A DNA stretch of 64,000 nucleotides from NCBI GenBank assembly GCA_965249005.1, contig CBDFLD010000021.1, forward strand, positions 124,001 through 188,000. Reading direction: 5' to 3'. Below are positions 9,275 to 18,557 of this stretch, one piece after another (positions within the stretch are counted from its first letter, which is position 1; each line of letters starts with the position of its first letter). Under the pieces are notes generated by a model. That model did not search any database and had not been told where the DNA came from. It worked only from the letters and a program-made list of their open reading frames with translations. A program made the position numbers and the translations under genes. This DNA is from CBDFLD01 sp965249005. GTDB taxonomy: Bacteria > Acidobacteriota > UBA6911.

Positions 9275-10642
9275 TTAGGGAGCAGGCTGGACGGCGCCTA
9301 ACTTCTCCATTTCGGACCGCAGTATTTCTGCCGGACCTCGAACGTAGATAACCGCGCCGCCCGGAAGAATCCATAGCTTCGCGACATCTTGGAGCCCCGC
9401 ACCATCCACCTGTTCGAGCAGGCGCAAGAAACTAACTGAGTAGTTCGTTCCAAGCTCATAGGTTTCCGCGTCCAGTAGAACATGACAGGTCTGCGGCGAA
9501 GACCGAAAGACGGCGTTGAACTGTTCGATCCACTCGTGTCGCGCCGCATCGAGCTCCGACTCTCCAACCCCGGATTCCTTGAACTCCCCGACGATCCTGA
9601 GCACTTTTTCTATCTCGCCCGCTGTGTCCTCGGCAGCCGCCTGACCCTGAATGTAGAAGGGTCCCGTCATGCGCCGGCCTTCGGTCCCCACGGTCAACAA
9701 TGAAGTGGGAAGCGCTTGCGTGAGCCGTTTCTCCAATACCCTCGCGGCCAACGCTCCCGCGTAGAACTCTGGATCCTCACGCCGCGGCCAGAGGCTACCC
9801 AGGATGAATTGAGCGGCAGGAGACGAAGGATCGTCTTCAAGGATGATCTCCTTCGATGCTGGATTTCGCGGCGGCAAGAAGGTAAAAGGAACCTCGTTCT
9901 TGCGAATCCACACGCCCCAAATACGGGTTGCTTTCTGAAGGGTATATTCGGAGGGAGCGGAACTCACGACTACCAAGGACGCGGCATTTGGCGAAAAGTA
10001 CCGCCTGTAGAAGAAACGCAGGTCTCCGATACTGATCCTCTCTATTGTCTCCCGGGTCCCCTCGATCTGTCGACCATAGCTTGTACCCCGGAAGAGGCTC
10101 CGTTCGAATTGAGTTCTTGCAAAGCGGCGCGGATCCTTTTGCCGATCGAGTTCTTTCAGGATCTCCTTCTTGACCTGGAGAAAGTCCGGCTCTTGAAAGA
10201 CAGCCTCTCCTACAACCTGATAGAGCAACAGCAAACACCGTTCTGCTTGCGAACTCCGGCCCTTGACAATAAACCGCACATTGTCCCAGTCACACTCCAC
10301 ATCAAAACTAGCACCCAGGTACTGGAGCTCCCGGTTGAAATCCTCTTCCGCCTTGTCGATGGAAGCCTTCAGAAACATCCTTGAAACGATATGTGCCAAT
10401 CCACCTTTCCGAGACGGATCAAAGATGGCCCCATGACGCACCGATAATCCGATCGTCATTTCTTCGTCAAAATGAGGAGCCTCCGCGATTGTAATCTGCA
10501 GACCGTTGAGCAGCCGTTTGTGTGAAAGCTCAGGCAGATTCGCCGACACGGTCTCGCCCTGTCCTTGCACTGGAGAGAGAGACAACCAACAAGCTGCAAT
10601 GGCGTTGACAACGAAACAGTTGGGAAAGCGGACGAAGGGCAT
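9275..10642 (-). CDS. M16 (insulinase)-like secreted protein, degenerate active site
   Basis: Two M16-like halves can be seen. The N-terminal half runs from GLQITIAEAPHFDEEMTIGL through GAIFDPSRKGGLAHIVSRMF, and the C-terminal half includes AAQFILGSLWPRREDPEFYAG. Active M16 enzymes have HxxEH at the GLAH position; here it reads HIVSR, lacking the catalytic Glu and second His, so this is probably a non-catalytic partner subunit as in PqqF-like or mitochondrial processing heterodimers. The start is placed at the ATG at 10642, giving a signal peptide ending near SLSPVQGQG; a TTG at 10720 and an ATG at 10708 are alternatives. No active M16 partner is in the window. Confidence 0.8.
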   Translation of the reverse strand: MPFVRFPNCFVVNAIAACWLSLSPVQGQGETVSANLPELSHKRLLNGLQITIAEAPHFDEEMTIGLSVRHGAIFDPSRKGGLAHIVSRMFLKASIDKAEEDFNRELQYLGASFDVECDWDNVRFIVKGRSSQAERCLLLLYQVVGEAVFQEPDFLQVKKEILKELDRQKDPRRFARTQFERSLFRGTSYGRQIEGTRETIERISIGDLRFFYRRYFSPNAASLVVVSSAPSEYTLQKATRIWGVWIRKNEVPFTFLPPRNPASKEIILEDDPSSPAAQFILGSLWPRREDPEFYAGALAARVLEKRLTQALPTSLLTVGTEGRRMTGPFYIQGQAAAEDTAGEIEKVLRIVGEFKESGVGESELDAARHEWIEQFNAVFRSSPQTCHVLLDAETYELGTNYSVSFLRLLEQVDGAGLQDVAKLWILPGGAVIYVRGPAEILRSEMEKLGAVQPAP

Positions 10643-10724
10643 GAGTCGTGAACCGAAAGCACACCAAATCACTAAGGGCGCCAGAAACGTGAGGCTACCA
10701 TACAGCATAGGAAAACTCAATGGC

Positions 10725-10752
10725 GAGCAGGGTTGCGTGAGCAGGGTTGCGT
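10725..10752. repeat. 14-bp perfect tandem duplication
   Basis: The unit GAGCAGGGTTGCGT occurs twice, end to end, in the divergent region between the M16-like gene and the TPR gene. It is one of several short tandem duplications in this window (see 16839-16898 and 57981-58166). Confidence 0.85.
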
Positions 10753-10866
10753 CAAAGCTCTTGGGATACGGTGAGCTGGATTGCTATAATTCCTCTTCGA
10801 CGATGAGAATGGGCACCAGAGACTGCCGCCCGGAGCGTTACCTTTACCTTCACCGTGGGATCAACC

Positions 10867-12129
10867 ATGATCTGCAGAACCTTGTTCTTTGAGTTCATAG
10901 GCCTCTCTCTAGTGTTTGCCGCGCCTGCGCTGCCAGCAGGGCAAGAGCCCGACGAGGTGAGTCCGGCCGCCTTGTTAATGGAAGGAAAGGTCGAGGCGGC
11001 TTTGATCATGGTACGGCGGTCGCCGAGAGACGGGATCGAAACGCTCGAAACCGTCATGCAAGCGGTGGATCAACTGGCATCAGAGGAGAAGTTCGACCAG
11101 GCGGAATCAAACCTTGCCCTGGCCAGACAGTTTATCGAGAAATTCCAGGCCATCGCACCGACTTCGCAATTATCCCTCAGTCGCGTCCAAGCGAGACAAA
11201 GCCGGATCCAAGCCCTGAGGCATATGGAGAACAAGGACCCCTCAAAGGCAAAGTCCGTCTTCGAGAAAGCACTGTTGGAGGCAACCGATCCCAAGGACAA
11301 GTCGCTGCGGGGACGCATTCGAAACAACCTGGGTCAGACGTACCTTTCCCTCGCGAAATTCGAAGGGGCCGTTCAAGAGTTTGCCAAGGCTCGAGACACC
11401 GCCGAAAGTCAGAACGATAACCTATCGGCCGGCATCTACAATTTCAATCTCGGTCTGGCACAATTCCAGCTGCGTAGTTTGGAGCAGGCCTTGATTTCCT
11501 TTCGAAAATCTTTATCTCAAAACGAGTCGGCATCGAAGAAAGTCCAGGCCCGCAAGATTTACTGGATAGGTCGAACACACATGGCGCTCGAACAGTTTGA
11601 CCGCGCCGCCCAAGAGTTTGCGAAAGCTCGAGATACCGCCGAGAGTTCCAGCAACGATGTATCGGCGGGCGAATACAATTTCTACCTTGGACGAGCACAG
11701 TACCGGCTGAATCGTTGGAAGGAATCGAACGATTCCTTCCACAAATCGCGGTCGCAAAGCCAATTGGCAGCGAGAAAGACGCTCGAAGCTCGCAGTGTTT
11801 ACTGGCTGGGACTGGTCAGCAGTCACCTGAATCCGACGGGAAAAGAAGCGATCGGTCACCTCCAGGAGGCAGAAAAGATGTTTGCGGCCATCGGGGACCG
11901 CCTCTATCTGGGACTATGTTACCGCTATCAAGCGGAGCATACGGCTTATGCGCTCGACTTTGCCGCGGCAGCCGAACTCGCTCAAAAGGCCATTGAGCCA
12001 TTCACTGATGTAGGGGACACGAGGCGGCTCAAAGAATGCTATAACTTTCTTGCAGACATGTACGCACGAGTGGAACAGAAACAGAAATCCGACGACTACA
12101 AGAAAAAAGCTGCTGCAATACCTGAGTAG
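10867..12129 (+). CDS. Secreted TPR protein
   Basis: From the ATG at 10867 the protein has a signal peptide (ICRTLFFEFIGLSLVFAAP) and then about 390 residues of TPR-like helical pairs. Two near-identical internal stretches (KFEGAVQEFAKARDTAES and QFDRAAQEFAKARDTAES) show recent repeat duplication. The function is presumably periplasmic protein-protein interaction; no enzymatic motif is seen. It is divergent from the M16-like gene and about 90 bases upstream of tldD, so it may be cotranscribed with tldD-tldE. A GTG four codons upstream (10855) is also possible. Confidence 0.82.
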   Translation: MICRTLFFEFIGLSLVFAAPALPAGQEPDEVSPAALLMEGKVEAALIMVRRSPRDGIETLETVMQAVDQLASEEKFDQAESNLALARQFIEKFQAIAPTSQLSLSRVQARQSRIQALRHMENKDPSKAKSVFEKALLEATDPKDKSLRGRIRNNLGQTYLSLAKFEGAVQEFAKARDTAESQNDNLSAGIYNFNLGLAQFQLRSLEQALISFRKSLSQNESASKKVQARKIYWIGRTHMALEQFDRAAQEFAKARDTAESSSNDVSAGEYNFYLGRAQYRLNRWKESNDSFHKSRSQSQLAARKTLEARSVYWLGLVSSHLNPTGKEAIGHLQEAEKMFAAIGDRLYLGLCYRYQAEHTAYALDFAAAAELAQKAIEPFTDVGDTRRLKECYNFLADMYARVEQKQKSDDYKKKAAAIPE

Positions 12130-12221
12130 CGTGCAAACAGGGGTACTATTAGAATTTCCACGCATCGCACTCAGTTCAGCCCGGATACTCATTTCCGTGG
12201 AGTTGCCGCTAAGGCAAACTC

Positions 12222-13652
12222 ATGACAAACATCTTCTTCGAGCGTTTTGGCATCACCCAGCGGCAACTCGATGGACTGATCTCTGAGGCATTGTCCGGCG
12301 GGGGAGAATACGCCGATCTCTACTTCGAGCAGCGATCGAGTGACTTGTGGTCCATGGAGGAAAGCATCCTCAAGAACGCGTCGAGAAACATGCGTCAGGG
12401 CGTCGGGATCCGCGTCATCGACGGCGACCGGACGGGATACGCGTACGCGGACGGCTTCGAATGGGACGAGTTGCTGGCCGCCGCTCGCACCGCCGGCGCG
12501 ATAGTGCGGTCGGTCACAGGCGCGCGCGCTGCTCCAATTCCGGTTTCGAGGGAAAGAGTACGGGACCTGTATCCAATTCACACTCCCCTTCTCGAGTTGC
12601 CGATGGCTCGCAAAACAGAGCTCCTCGAACAGGCAAACCAGAAAGCTCGAAACTTCGATCCCCGCATCAAGGAAGTCCGAGTTGTCCTCGCCAACGAAAA
12701 GAAGCACATTCTTGTTTATGGGTCGCGTGGGGACGTCGTGGCCGACGTTCAGCCATTGACGGTGTTTCAGGTCTCCTGCATTGCCGAGGAGCGCGGAACA
12801 CGGCAAATCGGTGTCCGGGGCGGGGGCGGTCGTGTTGGATTGGAGTTCTTCGACAGCAAGCCCCCAGCATATTTCGCCGAAGATGCGGCTCGACAGGCAA
12901 TTCTGATGTTGAGCGCAAAAGCGGCACCCGCCGGTCCCCTGACCGTGGTTCTGGGGCCGGGATGGCCGGGTATTTTGCTCCACGAGGCCATTGGCCATGG
13001 ATTAGAAGCCGATTTCAACAGAAAGAAGCTCTCGGCCTTCTCTGGCCGGATGGGCGAGTCCGTTGCGTCGGAGCTTTGCACAGTTATCGATGATGGAACC
13101 ATTCCCAACCGAAGAGGATCCCTCAATATAGACGACGAGGGGAACCCCTCATCACGTACCGTCCTGATCGACAGGGGGGTGCTTCGAAGCTATATGGAAG
13201 ACACCCTGAGTTCCCTGATAACCGGCACCGCTCCCACGGGAAACGGACGACGGGAAAGCTACGCATCGATTCCGCTTCCTCGAATGACGAACACGTTCAT
13301 GCTCCCGGGCGAATCGACTCAGGAGGAAATCATTCGATCGGTTGATAAAGGGGTTTTTGCGGTAAATTTTGGTGGTGGCCAGGTGGACATCACCAGTGGG
13401 AAGTTCGTCTTTTCGACCTCGGAAGCTTATCTAATCGAAAACGGAAGGATCACAGCGCCCATCCGTGGTGCCACGCTGATCGGCAACGGTCCAGAGGTGT
13501 TGACCCGCGTTTCCATGGTCGGCAACGACTTGGCCCTCGACGAGGGTATCGGCACCTGCGGCAAAGAAGGCCAAAACGTTCCCGTGGGTGTCGGACTACC
13601 TACCATCCGGGTCGACGAATTAACTGTGGGAGGCACACAAGCAGAATCCTAG
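12222..13652 (+). CDS. tldD: Metalloprotease TldD
   Basis: The 476-residue protein carries the TldD zinc motif HEAIGHGLEADF near residues 253-264 and the conserved ends (YADLYFEQRSS near the start; GTCGKEGQNVPVGVG near the end). TldD pairs with TldE (PmbA) in a heterodimeric peptidase that degrades unfolded or linear peptides and processes some microcin precursors. Its partner follows 26 bases downstream on the same strand. Length and motifs are normal, so it should be active. Its presence is of interest because a candidate peptide-maturation locus lies at 27-30.6 kb, but no direct link can be shown. Confidence 0.95.
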   Translation: MTNIFFERFGITQRQLDGLISEALSGGGEYADLYFEQRSSDLWSMEESILKNASRNMRQGVGIRVIDGDRTGYAYADGFEWDELLAAARTAGAIVRSVTGARAAPIPVSRERVRDLYPIHTPLLELPMARKTELLEQANQKARNFDPRIKEVRVVLANEKKHILVYGSRGDVVADVQPLTVFQVSCIAEERGTRQIGVRGGGGRVGLEFFDSKPPAYFAEDAARQAILMLSAKAAPAGPLTVVLGPGWPGILLHEAIGHGLEADFNRKKLSAFSGRMGESVASELCTVIDDGTIPNRRGSLNIDDEGNPSSRTVLIDRGVLRSYMEDTLSSLITGTAPTGNGRRESYASIPLPRMTNTFMLPGESTQEEIIRSVDKGVFAVNFGGGQVDITSGKFVFSTSEAYLIENGRITAPIRGATLIGNGPEVLTRVSMVGNDLALDEGIGTCGKEGQNVPVGVGLPTIRVDELTVGGTQAES

Positions 13653-13678
13653 CGTGCACCAAGCCGGACAATCCACAC

Positions 13679-15025
13679 ATGACACACTCTTACGATCTTG
13701 CAGATGAAGCTATGTCGTTCGCCCGGGAAGAAGGGGCTTCCGCGGCTGAAGTTCTCGTGTCCCAGGGAACCGAGTTTTCGACGAACGTCCGCCTAGGCAC
13801 AGTCGAGAAGTTGTCCCAGGCTCGTTTCCGCAAGCTGGGACTGAGGGTTTTTCACGGAAGGCGCGCGGCACTTTGCTCGACCTGTGACTTCTCGCGGGAA
13901 TCACTGCGCACCATTGCATCCGACACAGTAGCCATGGCTCGTGCCAGCGTGGAGGACCCGGACGCCGGTCTACCGGATGAAGCAGATTACGGTCGGGAGA
14001 CTCCAGCGTTGACTACATTCTATCCACGCATCCAGCAGCTCACACCCGATGACAAGATCGGGCTGGCCCAGCGATGCGAGCAGGCCGCCAGATCCTTTGA
14101 TCCTAGGATCACCAACTCCGAGGGTGCCTCGTTTTCCGATTCGGTTCATCACAATACCTATGCCAACTCGTGGGGCGTTCGAAGAAGCTACTCCAAGACA
14201 GTGGCCAGTCTCAGCGTGGTCCCCATGGCGCATGTCCAGGGCGATCGACAACGGGACTATTGGCTCACGACTCATCTGGACAGCTCGAAACTGGATTCAC
14301 CCGAGACTGTCGGGCGGACCGCGGCGGCGCGAACCCTGCGTAGGCTGCAAGCCCGGCAGATTCAGACGTGCGAGGTGCCTGTCGTGTTCGACCCCCTGAC
14401 GGCAGCTTCCCTTTGCACCCACATCGCAGACGCCGTTTCGGGGCTCACAATCGTTCGAAAGGCATCTTTCCTTGCAGGCATGCTCGGCCGGCCCGTAGCC
14501 GCCCCGATCGTCAATCTCGTGGACGAGGCGGCACTCGATGGCGGCATCGGCTCACGACCTTTCGACTCCGAGGGCATCGGATCCCAAAGAACCTGCGTGA
14601 TCGAAAACGGCGTTCTCGGCAACTACCTGCTGGACTCTTATTCTGCGCGGAAGCTCAACAGGGCGAGCACCGCAAACTCCAACCGAGAGGCCACGAGCCC
14701 TCCTTCGATCGGACCGTCGAATTTTTACCTTCAACCTGGAACAGACGCCCCGGGTGATCTCATCGCGTCGGTCCAGTCGGGACTCTATGTCACAGAACTT
14801 CTGGGTTTCGGTGTCAACCTGGTAACGGGAGACTACAGCCGAGGTGCAACCGGCCTTTGGATCGAGAATGGGGAGCTCGCTTTCCCAGTAGAGGAGATCA
14901 CCATTGCGGGCAACCTCAAAGACATGTTGACAGGAATCGCGAAGATCGGCAACGATCTGACGCCCTTGTCAGCGGTTTTTTCCCCGACCGTCTTGATTGA
15001 AAGGATGACCGTCAGTGGGAACTAG
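13679..15025 (+). CDS. pmbA: TldE/PmbA, non-catalytic partner of TldD
   Basis: The 448-residue protein matches the TldE/PmbA family: EEGASAAEVLVSQGTEFST near the start, the ENGVLGNYLLDSYSARKL segment and the C-terminal GNDLTPLSAVFSPTVLIERM. It lacks the HExxxH zinc site seen in TldD, as expected for the TldE subunit. It lies directly after tldD on the same strand and is probably cotranscribed. Together they form the TldD/E peptidase in the cytoplasm. Confidence 0.94.
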   Translation: MTHSYDLADEAMSFAREEGASAAEVLVSQGTEFSTNVRLGTVEKLSQARFRKLGLRVFHGRRAALCSTCDFSRESLRTIASDTVAMARASVEDPDAGLPDEADYGRETPALTTFYPRIQQLTPDDKIGLAQRCEQAARSFDPRITNSEGASFSDSVHHNTYANSWGVRRSYSKTVASLSVVPMAHVQGDRQRDYWLTTHLDSSKLDSPETVGRTAAARTLRRLQARQIQTCEVPVVFDPLTAASLCTHIADAVSGLTIVRKASFLAGMLGRPVAAPIVNLVDEAALDGGIGSRPFDSEGIGSQRTCVIENGVLGNYLLDSYSARKLNRASTANSNREATSPPSIGPSNFYLQPGTDAPGDLIASVQSGLYVTELLGFGVNLVTGDYSRGATGLWIENGELAFPVEEITIAGNLKDMLTGIAKIGNDLTPLSAVFSPTVLIERMTVSGN

Positions 15026-15090
15026 CAGCGTCGCCTGCGCCCTGCTGGACCTCCCACAAAGCACATCCATCATTTTACTTCGAACGAGCC

Positions 15091-15597
15091 ATGGCAGAAT
15101 TCAGGTCCGTCCCTGAGCCCAAACGATCTCTGACGCCGGTCTACGCGTTACTGGTTTTTCTGATCGGCCTGGTAGTTGTCTTCTACTACGCGCAAACCCA
15201 GGAGCAAACGACTCAATCGGAACCAATCCCCGTTCCCGGAATGGTACGGCCCGGAGAACCGAACTTCGAGTATTACAAGAACCGTATTCGCCTCGCAAAC
15301 GTCCACGCCGTGTTGGGAATCAACTACGCAAAAAGCCGCATTGCTATTGTGGAGGGAACGATAATAAACGAAGGAGACCGAAAACTCGAGGCCGTCGAAC
15401 TCAGCCTGGCGCTCTACGATATTTACGAAAAAATCACGGTAACGCGAATCAAGACGCCCCTGAGACCCGGGATCGGCGTGAAGCGCCCGATGAATCCTCT
15501 GGAGAAGCGCAGCTTTACCGTATGGATCGAACCGATCGAACAGTTATGGAACCCCAAGAGGGTGGATATCGAGATTACTGGCTTGAAGTATCAGTGA
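15091..15597 (+). CDS. Small membrane-anchored protein of unknown function
   Basis: One N-terminal transmembrane helix (LTPVYALLVFLIGLVVVFYY) is followed by a ~115-residue extracytoplasmic domain with a beta-rich pattern (RIAIVEGTIINEGDRKLEAVELSLALYD), reminiscent of FxLYD/DUF2393-type domains often found in Acidobacteria. I do not recognise a specific family with confidence. It is 65 bases after tldE, on the same strand, and converges on the VWA gene, its stop overlapping that gene's stop region by seven bases. Confidence 0.75.
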   Translation: MAEFRSVPEPKRSLTPVYALLVFLIGLVVVFYYAQTQEQTTQSEPIPVPGMVRPGEPNFEYYKNRIRLANVHAVLGINYAKSRIAIVEGTIINEGDRKLEAVELSLALYDIYEKITVTRIKTPLRPGIGVKRPMNPLEKRSFTVWIEPIEQLWNPKRVDIEITGLKYQ

Positions 15598-16826
15598 ATG
15601 CGTTGGACCTTGTTGCGCATATAGTCCATCAAGATAGACTGCCCGAGAGACCTCGGCGTTGTAAAGTACGCTTTCCCGCGACAAATCTCAGTGACTTTCC
15701 GCACAAACGCGACTAGATCGTGGTCCCTGGCCAACATGAAGGTATTGATGAGGATGTTCGATCTCCGACATTGATTGACCTCCTTGAAAGTCAATCGAAC
15801 CACGTACGGATCTAGACCGAATGCATTCCGATAGATCGTTCCGTCCGGTTCGGTGACGGCGGAAGGCTTCCCATCCGTGATCATGATTATCTGGCGCATG
15901 TCCTTGTTCTCTCTCTTTAAGATTCTTTGCGCCAGCCGAAGCCCCTCGCGCGTGTTGGTGTAGAACGGCCCAACCCGCACGCGCGCCAGATGTTCCAGCG
16001 GGATCTGCTCGGCCGAGTCATGAAAAAGCACTACGTGCAGAGTATCTCCAGGGTACTGGGTTCGTACGAGGTGAGAAAGCGCCAGTGCCACCTTCTTTGC
16101 TGGAGTGAAACGATCTTCTCCGTAGAGAATCATGCTATGGCTGCAGTCCAGCATCACGACCGTTGCACACGAGGACTGGTACTCGCACTGATGCACCTGA
16201 AGATCCGAATACTCAAAATCAAAAGAGTCTCCAAGGCCGGATCTCTTGATATTTGACAGAATCGTTCCACTTATATCGAGGTTGATCGTGTCTCCGAATT
16301 CGTAGGGCTTGCTTCCGCCACTCGTCTCGACTCCGGTGGACAGATGGGACGTATCATGGTGCCCAAAGCTGGACCTGCCAAGGGAACCCAGTAGTTGCTT
16401 CAACGTCCGATACCCGAGAAAATCTAATGTTTTGTCGGTCAACTCGAAACGGGCTTCGCCCTCTTGCTGGGATTCTCCGGACCCCCCAGTCCCGCTACTC
16501 GGGCCCTCGCGAACCTGAATATACCCTTCTCTGGACAGTCGCTCGATCAGATGCTGAACCAGTTGCGACAACTCTGAATCGCGGAAATCTTCAGCGTTCT
16601 CGCTGTTTTCGATGTCTTGGAGCATCTCGTCCGGAATCATCCCCTCACGGAGGAGTGCGCTGAGAATGGCATCGTGCAGCGATTGTAGATCTCGATCGGT
16701 CTGGACGTCTCCGAAACCCTGAAAACCCGAGTGAAGTAAGTAGTCCGACAGCTTGTTGAGAAGCTCTTCGATGCTCAGAGACTCCCAATCCTGCGGAACA
16801 TACTTGGAATACTTGGTTCTTCTCAT
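15591..16826 (-). CDS. VWA domain protein paired with an AAA ATPase
   Basis: The C-terminal half is a VWA domain: the MIDAS loop VMLDCSHSM, a threonine in GPFYTNTREGLRLA and IIMITDGKPSAV. The N-terminal half is helical and acidic. The start is set at the ATG at 16826 (MRRTKYSKYVPQDWES); the frame stays open to a TTG at 16898, which would add four CVNPE/CANPE pentapeptide repeats from a 15-bp tandem repeat, an unlikely but notable N-terminus. It lies downstream of and on the same strand as the AAA ATPase at 16972-18459. Such VWA/AAA pairs resemble magnesium-chelatase I/D or CoxE/MoxR systems that remodel or metallate a client protein. Confidence 0.85.
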   Translation of the reverse strand: MRRTKYSKYVPQDWESLSIEELLNKLSDYLLHSGFQGFGDVQTDRDLQSLHDAILSALLREGMIPDEMLQDIENSENAEDFRDSELSQLVQHLIERLSREGYIQVREGPSSGTGGSGESQQEGEARFELTDKTLDFLGYRTLKQLLGSLGRSSFGHHDTSHLSTGVETSGGSKPYEFGDTINLDISGTILSNIKRSGLGDSFDFEYSDLQVHQCEYQSSCATVVMLDCSHSMILYGEDRFTPAKKVALALSHLVRTQYPGDTLHVVLFHDSAEQIPLEHLARVRVGPFYTNTREGLRLAQRILKRENKDMRQIIMITDGKPSAVTEPDGTIYRNAFGLDPYVVRLTFKEVNQCRRSNILINTFMLARDHDLVAFVRKVTEICRGKAYFTTPRSLGQSILMDYMRNKVQRIH

Positions 16827-16838
16827 GAGCGCCTGCGG

Positions 16839-16898
16839 GTTAGCACACTCAGGGTTAGCACACTCAGGGTTAACACACTCAGGGTTAACACACTGCAA
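16839..16898. repeat. 15-bp tandem repeat, four units
   Basis: Four consecutive 15-base units occur: GGGTTAGCACACTCA twice, then GGGTTAACACACTCA and a last unit ending in TGC. The repeat lies between the AAA ATPase and VWA genes, overlapping the possible N-terminal extension of the latter. The length keeps the reading frame (15 = 5 codons). Confidence 0.85.
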
Positions 16899-16971
16899 TC
16901 ACCACGGCTCCGGAAACCCAACGGTCCCATTGCGGCCACCGGATAATCACGGAGACAGTGCACGGCATCCA

Positions 16972-18459
16972 CTAGTTCCATTTGCTACGTTTTTCTCCCG
17001 CATCATCGAAGTAAGTCTCACGTTGACGATTCTCCATGCGCAGGAAAACGCGATCCTCACTTCTGCTGATTTTCTTGGACGCGTATAGGCCCTCGACGAT
17101 GAATTCGGCAGCCGAGACTCTTTCGGGATCCGAATGTTCTCCTGTTCCCAGTACGGAATCGACCTGGTCCAGTAATCCCTGAATTCCCTTGAACTGGCTC
17201 ATACATTCCTTCGTGGATGCCTCGTGCGATATCTGCAGCGTACCCCCCAGATCGAACCAGTCTACAATCCTCTGCAGCTCGTCTCCCAGTTCGTAGCGTC
17301 TAAAGACGTCCAAGACGGCCATGCGAATGAGATCCCGGGCAACGTTGTCCACGCCGCGAAGTTCTCCCTCGTATTCTAGTTCGAACTTCCCGGTCAGCGA
17401 AGGAAGCGCGGCGTAGACGTCCCCCACTCTCGCCACCACCAGCCCCTCCGCGTGTAGCAGAGCGCGCCGCTCCGCGTTGGAGAGGGTGTTCTCCATGCAC
17501 GTGATCGAAATGCGCTGGCTAACTCCGCTCCTTGCGTCGACCCGGGAATCTTTCCGGGCAACGAACGCGATAGCTTCGACTACCTCGGCCACGAATCGGG
17601 GAATCCTCCCATCGGACGACTGGTCTCCTTCTCGCGAAATCCAGGCTTCCTGACGTGTGATGGCCATCCCCTCCTCCAGGCTGCTTGGATAGTGGGTGCG
17701 AATCTCCGATCCGATTCTGTCCTTGAGCGGGGTCACGATCTTGCCGCGCGCCGTGTAGTCCTCTGGGTTTGCTGAAAAAACCATCATAACGTCCAGTGGA
17801 AGTCGAATAGGGTATCCTTTGATCTGAACGTCACCTTCCTGCAGTATATTGAAAAGGCCTACCTGGATCTTCCCAGCCAAATCGGGCAGCTCGTTCAAGG
17901 CGAAAATCCCGCGATTGGAGCGGGGCAACAGACCGTAGTGCATGGTCAGCTCGTCCGAGAGGGCCAGCCCTGCTTTAGCGGCACGGATGGGATCTACATC
18001 TCCGATGATGTCCGCAATGGTCACATCCGGAGTGGCTAGCTTTTCCACATATCGGTGTTCCCGATGGAGAAAGCGAATCGGTAGTTCATCCTGCATCTGC
18101 GCCAGCCGAACGCGACAAGCCCCGCAAATCGGGCGGTAGGGGGAATCGTGAATCTCGCAACCCGCGACGGCGGGAATCCATTCGTCCAAGAATCGAACCA
18201 GTGATCGGAGGATCCTGCTCTTAGCCTGTCCACGCAGACCGAGAATGATCATATTGTGTCTGCTAAGGATGGCGTTGACAATCTGCGGCAAGACCGTGTC
18301 TTCATACCCAATGATCCCAGGAAAGATCTCCTCTTTGCGCTGAATCAAGTTCTGTAGATTCGAGCGCATTTCGTCTCGGACGCTGTATTTTCGGGCGTGA
18401 ATCGCATGGAAAGAGCTACTGCGCAGCTCCCCAAGGGTCTTCGGAAGGTTCAATGCCAT
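16972..18459 (-). CDS. ChlI/MoxR-like AAA+ ATPase
   Basis: Walker A is GLRGQAKSR near residue 74 and the AAA core includes GIFALNELPDLAGKIQVGLFNILQEGDVQI and VMMVFSANPEDYTARG, as in magnesium-chelatase subunit I and related MoxR-like proteins. An insertion near residues 100-120 contains CEIHDSPYRPICGACR, three cysteines and a histidine that could bind a metal. At 495 residues it is longer than ChlI. It is the first gene of a leftward pair with the VWA protein, the classical ATPase/VWA partnership. The client is unknown; no chelatase H subunit or tetrapyrrole gene is near. Confidence 0.85.
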   Translation of the reverse strand: MALNLPKTLGELRSSSFHAIHARKYSVRDEMRSNLQNLIQRKEEIFPGIIGYEDTVLPQIVNAILSRHNMIILGLRGQAKSRILRSLVRFLDEWIPAVAGCEIHDSPYRPICGACRVRLAQMQDELPIRFLHREHRYVEKLATPDVTIADIIGDVDPIRAAKAGLALSDELTMHYGLLPRSNRGIFALNELPDLAGKIQVGLFNILQEGDVQIKGYPIRLPLDVMMVFSANPEDYTARGKIVTPLKDRIGSEIRTHYPSSLEEGMAITRQEAWISREGDQSSDGRIPRFVAEVVEAIAFVARKDSRVDARSGVSQRISITCMENTLSNAERRALLHAEGLVVARVGDVYAALPSLTGKFELEYEGELRGVDNVARDLIRMAVLDVFRRYELGDELQRIVDWFDLGGTLQISHEASTKECMSQFKGIQGLLDQVDSVLGTGEHSDPERVSAAEFIVEGLYASKKISRSEDRVFLRMENRQRETYFDDAGEKRSKWN

Positions 18460-18521
18460 ATGGTTAACGTTAGCCTAAAACCGTTCGACGAGTCAATTGA
18501 AGCAGGCGCGGTGGGCACCCT

Positions 18522-18551
18522 TTGAGCTTTTGCTAGAGTTGACTGTATACT
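18522..18551 (+). promoter_or_regulatory. Possible promoter of the MFS gene
   Basis: TTGAGC (18522-18527) and TATACT (18546-18551) are separated by 18 bases in the divergent region. The -10 ends only six bases before the ATG at 18558, so transcription from it would give an almost leaderless mRNA. Pattern-based and weak. Confidence 0.3.
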
Positions 18552-18557
18552 GCAACC

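Noticed and set aside
16839..16898. CRISPR-like array
   Set aside because: The four 15-bp units are directly adjacent with no spacers and no cas genes are in the window.
16972..18459. Magnesium chelatase for (bacterio)chlorophyll
   Set aside because: The ATPase resembles ChlI, but no H subunit or other tetrapyrrole genes are near and the Cys-rich insertion is atypical.
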